From Siphonodentalium dalli (Eukaryota; Mollusca; Scaphopoda; Gadilida; Siphonodentaliidae), in contig CP136064.1 of the NCBI GenBank assembly GCA_032622095.1, forward strand, positions 146,324,864 through 146,388,863: 64,000 bases of DNA, given 5' to 3'. Positions 34,900 through 49,000 of the stretch are shown one piece after another. How positions within the stretch are numbered: position 1 is the stretch's first letter; the number at the start of each line of letters is the position of its first letter. The translations under genes and the position numbers were made by a program. The notes below the pieces were generated by a model, which did no database searches, had not been told where the DNA came from, and was given only the letters and a program-made list of their open reading frames with translations.

Positions 34900-35671
34900 T
34901 CTATACTATATATTTTGAGACTTCGTATATATATAAATATATATATTTGTCCTCTATAGACTCGAAAACGGCTAGACCGATTGAGCTCAATCTTCCTATA
35001 TAAGGGTAAAATCTCACGGAAAATGTCATCGAATGATTCGCGAGCCCGTGCGACGTGACATTGACCTTCAAACCGATGACCTTGAACTCATATATCGGGA
35101 TCCGCTGAGCCGATTTCCACCGAATTTGGTGTGTGGGGGTAGTTTGAGGCGCCGAGCAATTTTGTCACACCCGGATGCCCGTGCGGCATGACCTTTCAAG
35201 TGACCTTGAACCCGTATCTCGGGATCCACTGGGCCGATTTCCACCATCTTTGGGGTGTTGGTGTAGTTTGACCCGAGGAGTAACATGTGCATATCCGTTT
35301 GCCTGTGCGGCATGACATTGACCTTCAAATGACCTTGAACTCATATCTCGGGATCCGCTGAGGCGATTTCCACCGAGTTTGGTGGAAACGGGTAGTTTGA
35401 GGCGCTAAGCAATTTTGTCACACCCATATGCCCGTGCGGCGTTACCTTGACCTTTCAAATGACCTTGAACCCGTATCTCGGAATCCGTTGGGCCGATGTC
35501 CACCATTTTTTGGGTGTTTGTGTAGTTTGACCCGAGGAGTAACATGGGCCCATCAGTTTGCCCGTGCGGCATGACCTTGACCTTCAAATTACCTTGAAAT
35601 CATATCTCGGGATCCAATGAGCCGATTTCCAGTTTCTGACGATTGTCGCCAGTGGCGGACAAACCTGCTAG
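34900..35671 (+). mobile_element. Non-autonomous Helitron, family A (copy 22)
   Basis: The last copy of the long array. A-type ends (3' hairpin GTCGCCAGTGGCGGAC, CTAG). The body consists of GACCTTGAAC and CGGGATCC units of about 100-110 bp repeated in an alternating pattern. Confidence 0.7.
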
Positions 35672-38502
35672 TATTATATAAAGAGTGGGTGACACCCTCC
35701 CCAATGTGTCTACGAGCTGTCTGTGTGGAAACTCAGAAATCACGTAATGATTCGTAATACTTTGAGACATGTTGCTACACTGAGACGGACAGAAATAATA
35801 TGCTGCAGTTTTCTGATGGGGACATTATATCGTATGAAGCACGACGTCGTGTCTACGAGCGGTCTCTGTGGAAATCTGTGGTCTCTCAGAAATCACATAG
35901 TGCTTCATAACATGTTGAGACATGTGACGGGGCCTTCGTGTCAATTTTAAAGAATAAAATATTTCATACTACATTAATAAGTATAATTCAAGATGATAAC
36001 CTGTGTTGAGAGTATACTCTTTGTAAAACTTGTGACATTTGTGATGGTGATAAATGGAAAAATGCACCGGTTTCATGTAGTATCTATGATATGATATAGT
36101 ATAGAGATCAATTATGTTTAGATAAGCCCATATACGATACTATACAGACCAAAGGTGAGTTTAATGAAATTTGCGGACCTTTAGTGAATTTGTCATTCAA
36201 AATGCACAATGCAACCAACAATAGTAATTTTTCTTGAAAAGAAAACCTGGGACACCTGATCCGAAAAATCACTGGGTTGAGTTGTCTATGGGTTGAGTGT
36301 TCACGCTTCCTACAAGTATATTAACATTATTTTCAATTCTAAAAAAAATCAAAGTGATATGAAATTGAATTGTATGATGTTTTATTTCGTAACGACTTAT
36401 TCAAACCAGATACCATTAGGATTCCATTCCAGCGTGTCCCTTTAATCACTCGATGTAATATAGAATTACTGTTTCGTTATGCGCATGCGCAACGAAAACT
36501 TCCTGAATTCATTGAACTTTCGTGGTACGAGATTCCACGTGATAAACCATCTTCATTTTCGGCGTCAACCAGTAAACATCGCAATTTGACTTGCTCCGTT
36601 ATTTTGAAACAGATTTAGTGTTTCAACACGCTAACTTGCGGAACGGAACAAATCCGAATTGCAGTTCAACTGCTTGAACCGTGACACAAATTAACGAACG
36701 TTTTGCGACAGTTAATTGTCACAACAAACTTCCAATTTGCTAAAATGAAATTCTTCCCTCGGAGATGAAACGAGCCTGAGTCCTGACTCAATCGGGGAAG
36801 ACCCTGTCTATGAGAACGACTCTTGAGCGGTTATCTGATGAAATGACGATTCTGACTCTGATACAATTGCAAGTCCCTTGACTCGCAACACTCCCATCGG
36901 AGTACAGACGAGACTATACCTCACTTGGGGGATGACACAGGAGCTGAGAACTCTTGTCAACTTCTTCGTGTATCAATCATCAACGTCTATTATAGATCGA
37001 TGGTCGTATGGTTCAAATGTCGGAAGATAATACAGCCACTGAAATATTGTCGCAACGTTCACATTTGTATGCATGGGTACGTCCAAATGTCCCAACCTGG
37101 CAAAATACAGGACAGCACAAAACTAGTTTCACATTCGATTCCGAAAAGAAGTTTTGGTGCATAGCCTCCTTTTAAATTTTCATAGGACCAAGACTCCAAT
37201 TTCTGTGACTTCGTACAATACCACAGAAGAATTTAGGACAGTGTCTCCTCTAGATTGTTTGGATAGCAGGGGTACTTCTATAACTTTCTGGATATCGTTC
37301 TGTTGAACAGCTGACTTTCAACATATGCCCATCCACAAATAGAGATAGTGATGACATTATATACAGGACTATATACATGTTTTAAGGAATTTTTAACTCT
37401 CTTTGTTTTTATGTTGATATGTATATTCTATTTACATGTATTACCCCATACCATATATCAACAACAATGCTGCTACATGTACTTATTTAACTGTTGGACT
37501 GTACATTTTGTCGTACGATCGGCCCCGCAAGGAATCAAATAATTTTGATTTTCTACGATCGAGTCGTACGATTTATTCGAAGTAGTCAATTAGATTCAAC
37601 TATTAATATGACCACGCGGCGATCGCATGTTTTATTTCACAACAACATGGCGTTCATGCAGTGTCCTTCAAAGTCAGAGTAGCGGGATATTTTGGACGGC
37701 GGAATACATTCACGACTCTACAATACAACTACAATTGAAATTGGTGTCAAAATAATATCTTATTGTGAATTTGTGTGGAGATTTAAATCAGTTATATGGC
37801 CTACGACTATACTAGTCTATATAACTACAGGCACTTGTAATATTAAATTAATATTTATTGGAAATTCGTATTTAATATCTGCGATAAATACAAATATAGA
37901 CATATACATATTGCCTATATACCACGTTAATAATACGGTAACCCATTGCATTCACGAGAAAGTAAACAACCAGATCGTACGATCCGATCGCATCGTGTGC
38001 GGTGGTCTATCGTTAGTTATAAAAACATAAGTCGCACAACTAAAATTGTACCGTGTGCGCGCACGCACAGATCTTACGTGGCAAGGGTCTGCGACAAATA
38101 TCGTGCAACAAATATCGCATCGTGTGCGGCGGTCTTAACATGTTTACCGTAAGGCACAATATTTACCGCGAATGTACGCGAAAGTGTAACTGAACGTAAT
38201 TTTGTGTGGTTTTGGAGCGCCCCTAGCTAGCCCCTAAACGCCAGGAATGCGAAACTTAAGAAATGGATTTTCTATTATGATTTAAAGGCAACACCAGATC
38301 GGAAGAATCAAACCTTTCGTACGCGATAGTGTAATCGAAACCCTCTGGGCTCCCTGTCTGTATAATAGTGAGTTATTCGCGTAGACGTGATTTCAACGCG
38401 TGCTCTTAATGTTTAACCAATTTTAAAAGCAGTCCAATATTGGCTCCGGGAATAAGTTGGGTGAATTTTGTAATATAAGTGCCATATAGTTTTAATACCT
38501 GT
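35672..38502. other. Intergenic DNA, no supported gene
   Basis: It holds a direct repeat (35706-35770 and 35848-35932, sharing GTGTCTACGAGC and TCAGAAATCAC) and a diverged copy of the 308-bp repeat. No coding motif, splice-site pair or RNA gene was recognised in the rest. Confidence 0.5.
36367..36627 (-). repeat. Diverged inverted copy of the 308-bp repeat
   Basis: GACTTATTCAAACCAGATACC, ATTCCAGCGTGTCCCTTTAA, TGCGCATGCGCA and CACGTGATAAACCATCTTC occur in the order expected for the reverse complement of the unit at 52691-53614, 16 kb away. Confidence 0.7.
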
Positions 38503-41500
38503 AGTAGAGGCTCTTATGTACTCCCGTGTGCACTTTGTGAAGAAATATAGCGACTATGCCAATGACGTTGCTTGATATCTCAGGCACCAGAAAACAAATG
38601 TTAGACACCTTGGGGTCGCGACTGGGTGGATTTATGACGTCATCAAGATGGCCGCCATACACAATTTCACAGTATGCACTGAGTCAGTTTGATCAATATC
38701 TACTTGTGAATTTATTATAGAAATTTGATTATCTCACCACTGACGTGAAACTAATACCCCATACTTCCATTTGACAGAAAAAGTGGCCACCATAAACCAA
38801 GATGGCCGCCAAAATGGCGACTGAAATTTGGAAATTTGATGATTTTTCACACTTTCCTCTTGAATCATTAACCGATGTTTGAAATTTGTAACGAATAAAG
38901 ACCTAAATTTGAATAAATTCTAGTATACAACAATTTCTACAACAAAATATGTCATATTTCGGATCTCATTCTTGCCAGAAATCTTTAAAATGTGAATTAA
39001 AAAATGTGTTATGAAAGTTAACAAAAATTCAATTATGTGATTCTAGCCAAGAGTTGAACAGAAAATAACTAAATTTGATGAAGATAATGTAAAAATATTT
39101 TAAATATGTGAATTGCCATATAGTTACACTGAAAATAGTGCATTTTGTTTTAAGATGGCGGCCAAGATGGCTGCCAAAATGGAGAAATCACCAAAATCTG
39201 TCCAATTTTTATTGATATCACTCATGTGTTGGGGAAAAGTAAATATATGTGAATATGTGCTACTTTTTCGCGTAAATCCATGGACTTATGGAATAATTTG
39301 TAAATTTGGTGAACCATATAGCTGCTTATACCCAATAATTCAACATAATTATACCACGAAAATATTAAGTAAAATCATCTTCATGGCAGCCACACAAAAT
39401 TGCAGAATGGGCACTGAGTGAGGACGAAAATTTAACACAGAAAATAAACAATATTTCTACGGCAATGATAAAATTGCACCAAGCTTCCTTTTGAAAGAAC
39501 AAGATTGATAAAAAAACCAAGATGGCTGTCAAAATGGCGACCGAAATATAGAAATGTGTTGAATTGTTACATCATTTTCGGTTATTCGTAAACTTTGGCG
39601 AGTAGGACTTGTCTTTGTTTTTATCAGTCATGACACCAAGTACTTTGGAAAACATATTATGCTGTAATTTGTGTCTAATTGTTGTCCATACTCCGAAAAA
39701 TGCAAATTAAATAATTCGCTATGTAATTTCACAAATAAACTTGCTTCTCGAGGTTCTAGATTAACATTGGACGGAAATAGGCATAATAAAATAAACAAAA
39801 GTGTACACAGTTTTAAATATCGTTAGTGTCATTCAATTACACTCGATATTCGTCTATTTGACCAAAGATGGTCGCCAGAATGGCCGCCAAAACTCAGTTT
39901 TTTATAAAATGTGACAAATGTTTATATTCTCAAACGGCATTTAGCAAAGGAGTTGGATATATTCGCCCAATCTAAATAGATACTATCATGTTAAGATATA
40001 TTGTGACTATGTTTGACCAAACATAGTTTGTTTATAATCGAGAATATATCAGAATGGACTCTTAGAAACCTAACACGAAATTGCCCAATATAATTTAAAC
40101 GATCCTGCCCGTTTCCTGGGAAGGAAGTCAAACCGGATATGTGCTGACTGAATCATTATAAGAGCATAACGAGTACTCGAACGCAAAAGAATCCCTGCAG
40201 TCATAATACAGACATAAATCCAACTTTATGGCTATATTATTTCGTTTGGGGCATATCTGCTTTATTCGTTGCCTATTCTTGATAAATTGTTGACCACGTT
40301 GATTTCGCCCGGCCACAAAAATTTAGAAGATTCAGGGAAAATATCACACATTGACTTCATCGACGTCGAAGTTGCATTGCTATCATACTGCCACCGGGAA
40401 ATATTATTGCTCAACTTAGAAATACACAGGCATTACATGTTAGTGCAAACAGTATTTCGTATCTAATTATGAAACAGTTGTGTCTAATAAGATACAATAA
40501 GGGGAGATTGCTTGGTTCAGTTTCTTGTTTTTGGCATATCTGTGTTTCATCACCCGAAATTCGTTTGAATAGTTGAGACATTGTCACACTTCTCAAGACG
40601 TGAGTCAGCACTTGTACCACTCTTGTTACTTCGCCCAATAGATGGTCACATTGATGGTAGTCTATCTACAACCAACTCACCCCAGCAACTACAGTTGAAT
40701 TACAAACTCATCTCGCAAGCTAACAGAGCTCACCACAAAACTCTCCGACTGCATATCAGAGAATCCATATAGAATGTTTGCTTCGGTTGTGGAATGGAGA
40801 GTCCATGATACAGATTTAATAAATAAATTTCAATACGGCCACTGACCTCATAGCAGATACATTGCATATTCACGTTGATGTAGTCTAACAGAGCTGTGCA
40901 CATAACCGAGTAAATGCTTGTCAGTTTATTTTAGAATATGTCAAAACATCAGTATCGGGCAAAAATAGCATAAGGTTTGTCATTCTCCATGTCGAGTCCA
41001 GCAAGTGACAGTAACGGCTCCTCAACTTCTTCCTGGTTGTCAACAAATATCGTGAAATCAAAATGCCTATGCCTAGTGCCTGGATATTTGTGATGAAATA
41101 CCTCATCGAAACACCAGAAGCTCGTCTTTGGTCCATGTCATATGGTGGTGCATCGAAGTAATGAATACAGTGGCGGGTCTTCAAGATCATTTAATGAAAC
41201 GTTATTAAGATTTCTTGCAAAACGTCCACATGGGGACATCCATTACCATTATATATCAACTGTTAATTCACAGAAAGTAAAGATCTTCGAATCACAGAAA
41301 CCCCGCAATCTCGAACGAAATCGTTTAATTTTCCATCGAACAAACGTAGTTTATAGAATTTGCTGGCAAACCGTACAACCATAATAGTCGGATCCACAAG
41401 TAGACCAATAACAAGCTTGGAATATAGATACTGCGCAAAAGTTGGAAGTAATAGATAACAATGTTATGCTTGAATTGAGAGAAGATTGTGGATTGTTAGC

Positions 41501-44128
41501 TATTTGAAGTGTCCATAACTGAAATTTACTTCAACTATTGCTCAGGAAGGTTTCGATTACAACTTTTAACAACCTGAGTTTTCTGCAGACCTGAATTCAT
41601 TGTAGTGGGATATCAAATGTTCCTGTATAAAACATCTGGAAAGAATACTACAAACTTTCCACCCAATAATAATAATACATGTACCTCAACATGTCGGTGA
41701 GTTGAATTGCCTCTACAGCCAAGTCGAACTGTGCATTGGTGCGACAAATTATTATCAATTTTATCTGGAACATTGCCGATAGCCGATAAAATTACAGAAA
41801 TGCAGGCATTTAAAGAAAATTTGGTGTGAATATGTTTCTTGTATGACATTTTGATGAGAACGCATAACGCAAGCATGAAAGAACTTCGTTAACACATGTG
41901 ACAAATATGACATGGGTGTATCTAATATAAACTTGATGAGTGTATAAGTTCAGCACAGGAAGGTGTGGATCACACACCGAACGAACTTGCAGTATATGCG
42001 ATGTCCAGAAAGCTATCTATGTGGAACTCAAATACACATGTATACCAATTGAACTCATTATATGAGGCTATCTTCCTATCCTAGCTCGATCAAAATCAGC
42101 CACACTTTCGCAAATCTTGGGTGTGGAGTCAGTGAGTTGACATATGAGCTGACCAGAGCTCCACAGCAGTTTCTGTTTTGGTACAAACCTGAACATAATT
42201 TATATCCAGTCGCTATATATCGCATGTAATAAGCAGAGGTCTGGTAGAAATCCGCCAATGCGATTCTTCTTCACAGAAGACACATAGAGCTCACATCTGA
42301 AAGCTCTCGTTTGGTAGTCTGCGACAAAGCAATTACTGTCATATAATCCCCTGATGCACACACAATTTGAACTAGATGTTATTCAAGGACGGGCAATTGT
42401 AAATTTTCTCAGTTTCACAAGAGTATACCCTGTGTTTTCATACATGTATATTACTAAGAACGAATCACACAAATATTAGCTCCTATTCTTATATTTGTAC
42501 TAAGTATACACTAATTATTAAGCTTGTTAACATGGAAGATGTCTGTAATGTCAACGCATTATATGCCGCTACTGTTTTTGGGTACTGCATTGTGTGATGT
42601 TAATTCAATTAATTTCCATGAGCAGCTGAATTTCGGTAGAATTGACATAGTATGATGGCATTACATGAGCAATACAGGAGTCAAGTGAAAAATTCTTAGC
42701 CAAACCCCATAAGGGGGGCGATATCAAGGGGAAGTAATTAAAGTGTTGCTCAATACCGAGGTAATGTTGAGGTAGGGATTTTTCTCCAGTCGAGTCACCC
42801 AATCAGGACATTTCCGATGTACATGTAATGATGGATGTAATCAGCATATATTCAGATTTTGATATTTTCAAATAGGTCAACATCAGATGAATTTATCTAC
42901 TTTTCATGGTTTCTGTTTCCATTCTCATGAAATCTAGAATTTAAGCAGCTACTTTTCGCAAATATTCATATTGTATTAGATAGTATAATTCATTCAAAAT
43001 AAGGTTGCTAGTAGCCACCAATTTCAAACCGCTGTGAATAATTTAAGAGGCGAGTGTGAAAAATCATCAATTATTAGAATTTCGGTCGCCGTTTTGGGAT
43101 CCATCTTGGATTTTGAGGTCCAAATTGCACCGTCAAGAGGAAGTGTGATCCAATGGTATTATTGGTCGTGAAACATAATCATTTCACTATCTAAATTTTC
43201 CTCACAGACTCAATGCCAATTCTGAAATTGTTCATGGTTGCCATTTTGATGTTTTCATCTCATTTTCGAAGTTTCATTCTCTCAAATTCTTGAGTATAAA
43301 CAGCCATTGTTCACAAACTATTCATATTGTTTCATCTCTCCATGTTATTACGCCAACACGGAGCAAATATATGCACCTATATTAACTAAATCGCACATTA
43401 GGAGTGATATCAAAGAAAATTTGACAAATTGTAGTGATTTATCAATTTTGGCAACCATTTTGGTCGCCATCTTGAATACAGATGCACTTTTTTTGTTGTA
43501 ATTATATGGCAATCTATATGTTTAAACCTGTTGCAAATGTTTGTCATCAAATTCAGCTATTTTCTGGCTAACAGTTGGCTTGAATTACAAAATCGATATT
43601 TGGTAAAATTTCATAGCATATTTATGAATTCACATTTTGACGACATTTTGTATGAATAAGACCCAAAGTATGACATATTATCATGTTCAAATAGTTAGGT
43701 ATTCAAATGTATTTAAAATTAAGTTGATATTAGCCACCGATTTCAAACAACCGTGAATGTTTTAAGAGACATGTGTGAAAATTCATCATTTTTCCGAACT
43801 TCGGTCGCCATTTTGGCAGCCATCTTGGTTAAATGTGGTCAATTTTTCTGTCAAAGTGAAGCCTGTTATCATAGTATCAAGTAGAGAAATATTATATTTC
43901 CTACCATAAATTCACTACTAGCTATTAATCAAACTGATTCAGTGCCTACTCTGAAATGTTGGATGGCTGCCGTCTTGATGACGTCATAAATCCACCCAGT
44001 CGCGACCCCCAGGTGTCTAACATTTGTTTTCTGGTTCCCCAGATATCAAGCAACATCATGAGCATAGTGGCTATATTTCTTCACAAAATGCACACGGGAG
44101 CAAAAAAATGGACATAAGAGCCTCTACT
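38503..44128. repeat. Fold-back element I (5.6 kb, long diverged inverted arms)
   Basis: The sequence from AGTAGAGGCTCTTATGT (38503) inward is matched, inverted, from 44128 backward through about 1.3 kb. Matching landmarks include TGGATTTATGACGTCATCAA (38630) against its complement near 43975, and AGCCAAGAGTTGAACAGAAA (39047) against its diverged complement near 43570. The arms are visibly diverged. Both carry clusters of AAGATGGC(C/G)GCC motifs at 38646, 38800, 39155, 39518, 39866 and, inverted, 43090, 43465, 43805, 43960. The centre (about 40000-42800) has no recognised gene. It may be an old transposon with long terminal inverted repeats. Confidence 0.65.
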
Positions 44129-46095
44129 AATTGCTTCTTGCGATCACCAGAGGATGACTGTGGTAATCAAATAAAGGTCATTCCGTATGTCGCATATTGT
44201 TGGGGCTCTGCGATACACCGTGCGTCAATCGGGAACCTGTGTCAATCTGTCGAGCTCTCTGTCAGACACTGCACTTGATGACGTCGTTAAACGTTAATGC
44301 TTCTAACCTTCCACTATCTGGAACCAGTATTTTTATGAAGGTTATTTATAAAATCCTAATCGAATTCTATGCAATAGTATAATCTAAATACACGTCTAGA
44401 TCTAAGATCCTTCTCTTATCAACAAGCTAGTAGGGGAAGGTTAACTCAAGGTACTTGACACTCTGACCTGGGGTTACAAATTGGAATTCCTCAATTTCTG
44501 GATTCCTAACAACCCGTGTGCACATCATCAGCATCATCGGCAATTGATGGCCCGAGAGATTCACAACTTCGTTCAGTTAAATACAATGGAACCAGTTGCA
44601 TCTCGATCAACGGGGTTTTTCCGTCCATGGTTTCAGTACAAAAAAATGGACCGATACGTCCAATAATGAACCCGAACCGTTCAATATCTAGTTCCATGTT
44701 CACCATTTCGAACTGGCCACCTCAGAGGTGCTTCAATTGATCCGGTCACATTAATTTGCTTTACTTGCGCTATTAACACTTGATTTTCAGTGTTACATAT
44801 TTCACGTACCGGTATGTTCAGAACACACTGTCCATATATCAGTTTCCGACTTCGAAACTAATCATGACAATTTCCGGTACTTTACTTTCGGATAGACCCG
44901 AGTTCCCGAGTATCTGTCTACTTTTATCATGCACTAATTACTCGAACGCGTCAGTTTGTCATAATTCACACAAGCCACTTGTTCATGTGTATATATTGGG
45001 GAAAATTTTCTGGCTACAGATGATCAGATTCTTCCGATACCCCAACTACCCTGGGACAAACATACCTGTAGCTTATAGATTATTGGCTCTAGGAACAAAC
45101 GATCACACTGCAAATGATATGTGTTCATTGACTCACCGACGGTTACAACCCGGGAATACCTTCGATTTATTGGGGTGATCTCTCGGCACTGATGTCGTGC
45201 GATAACTATTTCCGACTGCGACCGATTCAGTTGCATCTTCTTCAGTATGATCTTCTTACCACAGGCACGACTCTGTATCAGATCGGGGCTCACATTCTGA
45301 ATCTTGATTCTTAGTTTGATTTTCGTGAAAGCAACTGTTTCACTATAGAAAGTATATTTGGTTATCATAAACTTTCTTGATTAAGGCCTGCGGGTAATAC
45401 AATTTTTTATCCAAGCCTCTATCCGATTTTGCATTCAACAGCATATACATGGTACCGCTCTTTCGGTCCCGGTAACAAGGATCGTACTGATCATAACCGC
45501 TCCATCTCAGACTTGGAAATGGGGTTGTTATCTGGGTCACCAAGTTAATCAAAACAACTGGTGACCAGTGGAGAAATGTCAGCATATCACTTACTAGAAC
45601 AGTAGAAATGACTGCAGTCTTGAGCATGTTACTTCTTTTTTTATCTCAACTTTTATTTCTTAAGTGACACAAGTTCATTCTAATTCACTAGGCGACTACT
45701 AGTAGGTCCGTCACCCAGAATATACCACAGCAGGATGGGACGAAATTTGTATGGTTATGTCACCTGGCTATACCGTGCAACTTGTGACACAACATTCTTT
45801 TAAAAACAGCTCATGTAGCAGAGAAAGAATGCACAATCAGGTATAGCAGATTACTTCAGTCATCATCATTATCGACCCACATATGGGAATTCGATCAGGT
45901 AGACTAGGCGATCTTTCAAATTTGTACGAATCCCGAGATCGATCTGCGCACATCATTGATGAACAGGAAGGAGCTCATAATTGTTCATGGAAACCACAAC
46001 CTCAAACTTGGGTGTTGTTATACTCAATCTATAAATAGGACACAGCTGAAGGCATATGCTTTTTCACCAATACCGTTGATACCTCGGGTCCTCAC
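44129..46095. other. Spacer between fold-back elements, no supported gene
   Basis: No transposon end, RNA gene or domain was recognised. The open frames here are short and overlap on both strands. One of them, at 44780-45178, is 132 codons long and shows no motif. Confidence 0.5.
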
Positions 46096-46098
46096 TTA

Positions 46099-49000
46099 TA
46101 GTCCAGGAGATATTGGTCGACCTCTGCACCCCCCCCCCCCCCCCCTCAGGACTCAATTTCACCCCACTAATTTTCTTCCTTAAGGTATCCTCTAATTTTT
46201 TTCACTTGTTAACAAGAAAAAAAAGTGGCCGCAGAGACTCCAGACAAGATGGCGTCCATCATGGCGGCCATTTTTTTTAAATGCACCATGTCTCTTTGAT
46301 CGCCGTTATAGTAAAGATGATATCACATGCGGTCTTGTTTTCTGTTCGATTCGTTATGCTAATATATAACTCTTACAAATTAGCCAAAAATCCGACACCA
46401 GAATCCAATATGGCGGCCAAGATGGCCGCCGAAATGTGAAAATATGCTATTTTTCTGACATGTTACCACCTTTCGTTTGTCTCTGTGGGAAAATGTTGGC
46501 ATCTTTGCGTCATGTTATACATTTATCATATATAGGAGTCATTTTCGACCACATTGGGGACCATAATATACATTTATTGTGGGATATTTTTGTCCGATAT
46601 CACGTTTTCCCAAATGCCGGTATAATAGGTCAAAGCCGAATCTACGTTAATAACGCGATGTAATGTTTCGAATCAATGAATGTTATTGCTATTATAACAA
46701 CACCCATGCATATATATGTGCAGGAGATACCCGAGCTATGATTCCTCTTATACCCGAGTTGAGGAATATTTACCCAAATCCAAGATGGCGGCCAAAATGG
46801 CCACCAGAAATAAAAAATCGCCGAAAATCGCCGATTTTAACATCAGTGAGCATTATTGTCATGAAAACTCCACACCTGCTTACTATTGTGAGTTGGGAAC
46901 ACATAGGCGAAGAACTTTCCTTGTACCATATCCAAATACAAGTACCCCAAATCCAAAATGGCGCCCACAATGGCGGACAGATTTTGAAAAATCACCGAAA
47001 TTTCCTCATATTCACATCATTAGGCATTATTGTCGAGACAACTCCATCCATGCGTATAGTTGAGTTGGAAATACTGAGGTGAAGTAATTACCTTACATCT
47101 CAAGCAAGAAATGGTTTTCCAAATCGAAGATGGCGGCCAAAATGGCGACCGAAATTTGAAAATACGCCTACATTCCTTTACTATCTTAGGATGGGCGTTA
47201 TTGTTTCGCGATTTCTACCAACCATTACATGTTGATATGTATGAATTATTCATTAGGGTTTGGCAAGTGATACTCACATTCAATATGGCGGCCAAACTGG
47301 TTGCCAGAAATTGAAAAGAAGCCGATATTATCACATACTAATTTCAACTTTTTGTCATAATATCGATTTGTATAGACGAAACGGTACATAATATAAGCCA
47401 TATATTAGTTCCAATGTAAGTCGTAGCCTTTTGGAATGATGAAAACCCACAATCGCGATGTGGCATTTCAAAATCCATTCTCCACTAAGGGCTCATACTG
47501 GCCGTAACCGTATATAGGTGCGCCGAATAGTCATATTATGACTTCCAAGAATCAAAACAACAGTACCTGAGCTTATTCTGAATTGTCACATTCAGCATTA
47601 TCTAGACCCGTTTCCGTCTCTTCGTCAGATTAATATACCTCACTCACAACAACAGTTTACTACACTTCTTTGTAGAAGGGTGCCACTAATCGGAATGTTT
47701 CAAACAATACATATGCCGGTGTCCAGCTCACGTGTTTGTTTCGAAAGCTTGGAATTCTTAGCGAGCTTCATTCGTGGTATAGCTTATGGTATAATTCAGA
47801 TGCTACTATAGGCGTCATCTTGTGCGATACACTAGAAAGGTATTCGGTCTATGCGTATACTAGCTTTCAGAAGGACCTATCTATCTGCGTATTGTCAGCT
47901 GTGGTGGCCCAATGGGGATAACAACGTGTACACCTGGTGATCTTCCCAAACAGCCACTTCCCAATATATGGTTCATCAATTCGCATACTCATCTAATGCA
48001 CTGACGTACCCGGACAACTTCTGAATATGGCTTCGAATGTTGAAAGCCCGACATTTGACGGATGCATTTCTGCTAAGGCGTAGAAGACCATAATGCATAA
48101 TATATCCAAACTCCTTGAACATGATCATAAGAACAAGCTTGTTGGCGTCCAGCAATCGTCTCACCGAACATATCCAAGCAGATGCTAACAATACACACGG
48201 TGCTAGTTTGTGGGTATGTGTCATGATAGTGGAAATGAAATTGGACCATGACTGCACCGCCCCTTATTTTGTTATGTTTTAGATTCAGACAGGATCTCAT
48301 GTGTGGCTTTGCTTTCCTTGTATGCTAAGATTGTATGTTTCCATCCGTTTGGAAGCCGTTCTTAAACAGCTGGACCAGGCGTGTGCCATTGGCTACTGCT
48401 GTATAAACCCCACCAAGACTGGAGTATAGTCTTAAAGGCGATACCTTTGATAGTTTGATATGTCATACTCACGCTGCGTGGTATGGTTCAAGAAAGTACA
48501 AATGCTCTTGCATTCAGTTCAACAAACGTTGGTACACCAATTGATTTATTGGTAACATCACCATTGCGAACATTTTCCTGCATGAGACATTAACTGCTAT
48601 ATTCTAAAGTTATATATAAAGCTATATGACCATAAAGGTCGCGTTTCCCAACGTCCACAGCCATTGCCATCGAGACTGTAAATTGTTCTTTAAATACATA
48701 GTGAAATAAATGCACCACAGTTCCTGACATTTTCTTGAATAATACCGCCAACATACTAACACTAACCCTGAGAGAGGATAACAAAAAACGCATACATTCA
48801 TGCTATAAAGACATTATCCTTCAGTCCATCCGACTGTTTTGAGGGAGGCTAGCATAGTATTATCCAGACAAAAATGTACGTAGTTGAATCAGAAAGGCTT
48901 CGAAACGGATGTGGAAATACAATCTTACCACACCAAATAAAACCGACACGCATGACATTCTATATCTTAAACATGCACCAGGTGTAGGGGTGGTGTATAC

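Noticed and set aside
2133-35671. Autonomous Helitron (Rep/helicase) gene
   Set aside because: No HUH Rep motif or helicase motif was recognised in any frame. All copies are non-autonomous.
46663-47082. 139-codon frame in fold-back element II, mirrored at 50122-50466
   Set aside because: The two occur because the arms are inverted repeats. The peptides are mostly translated AAGATGGCGGCC repeats.
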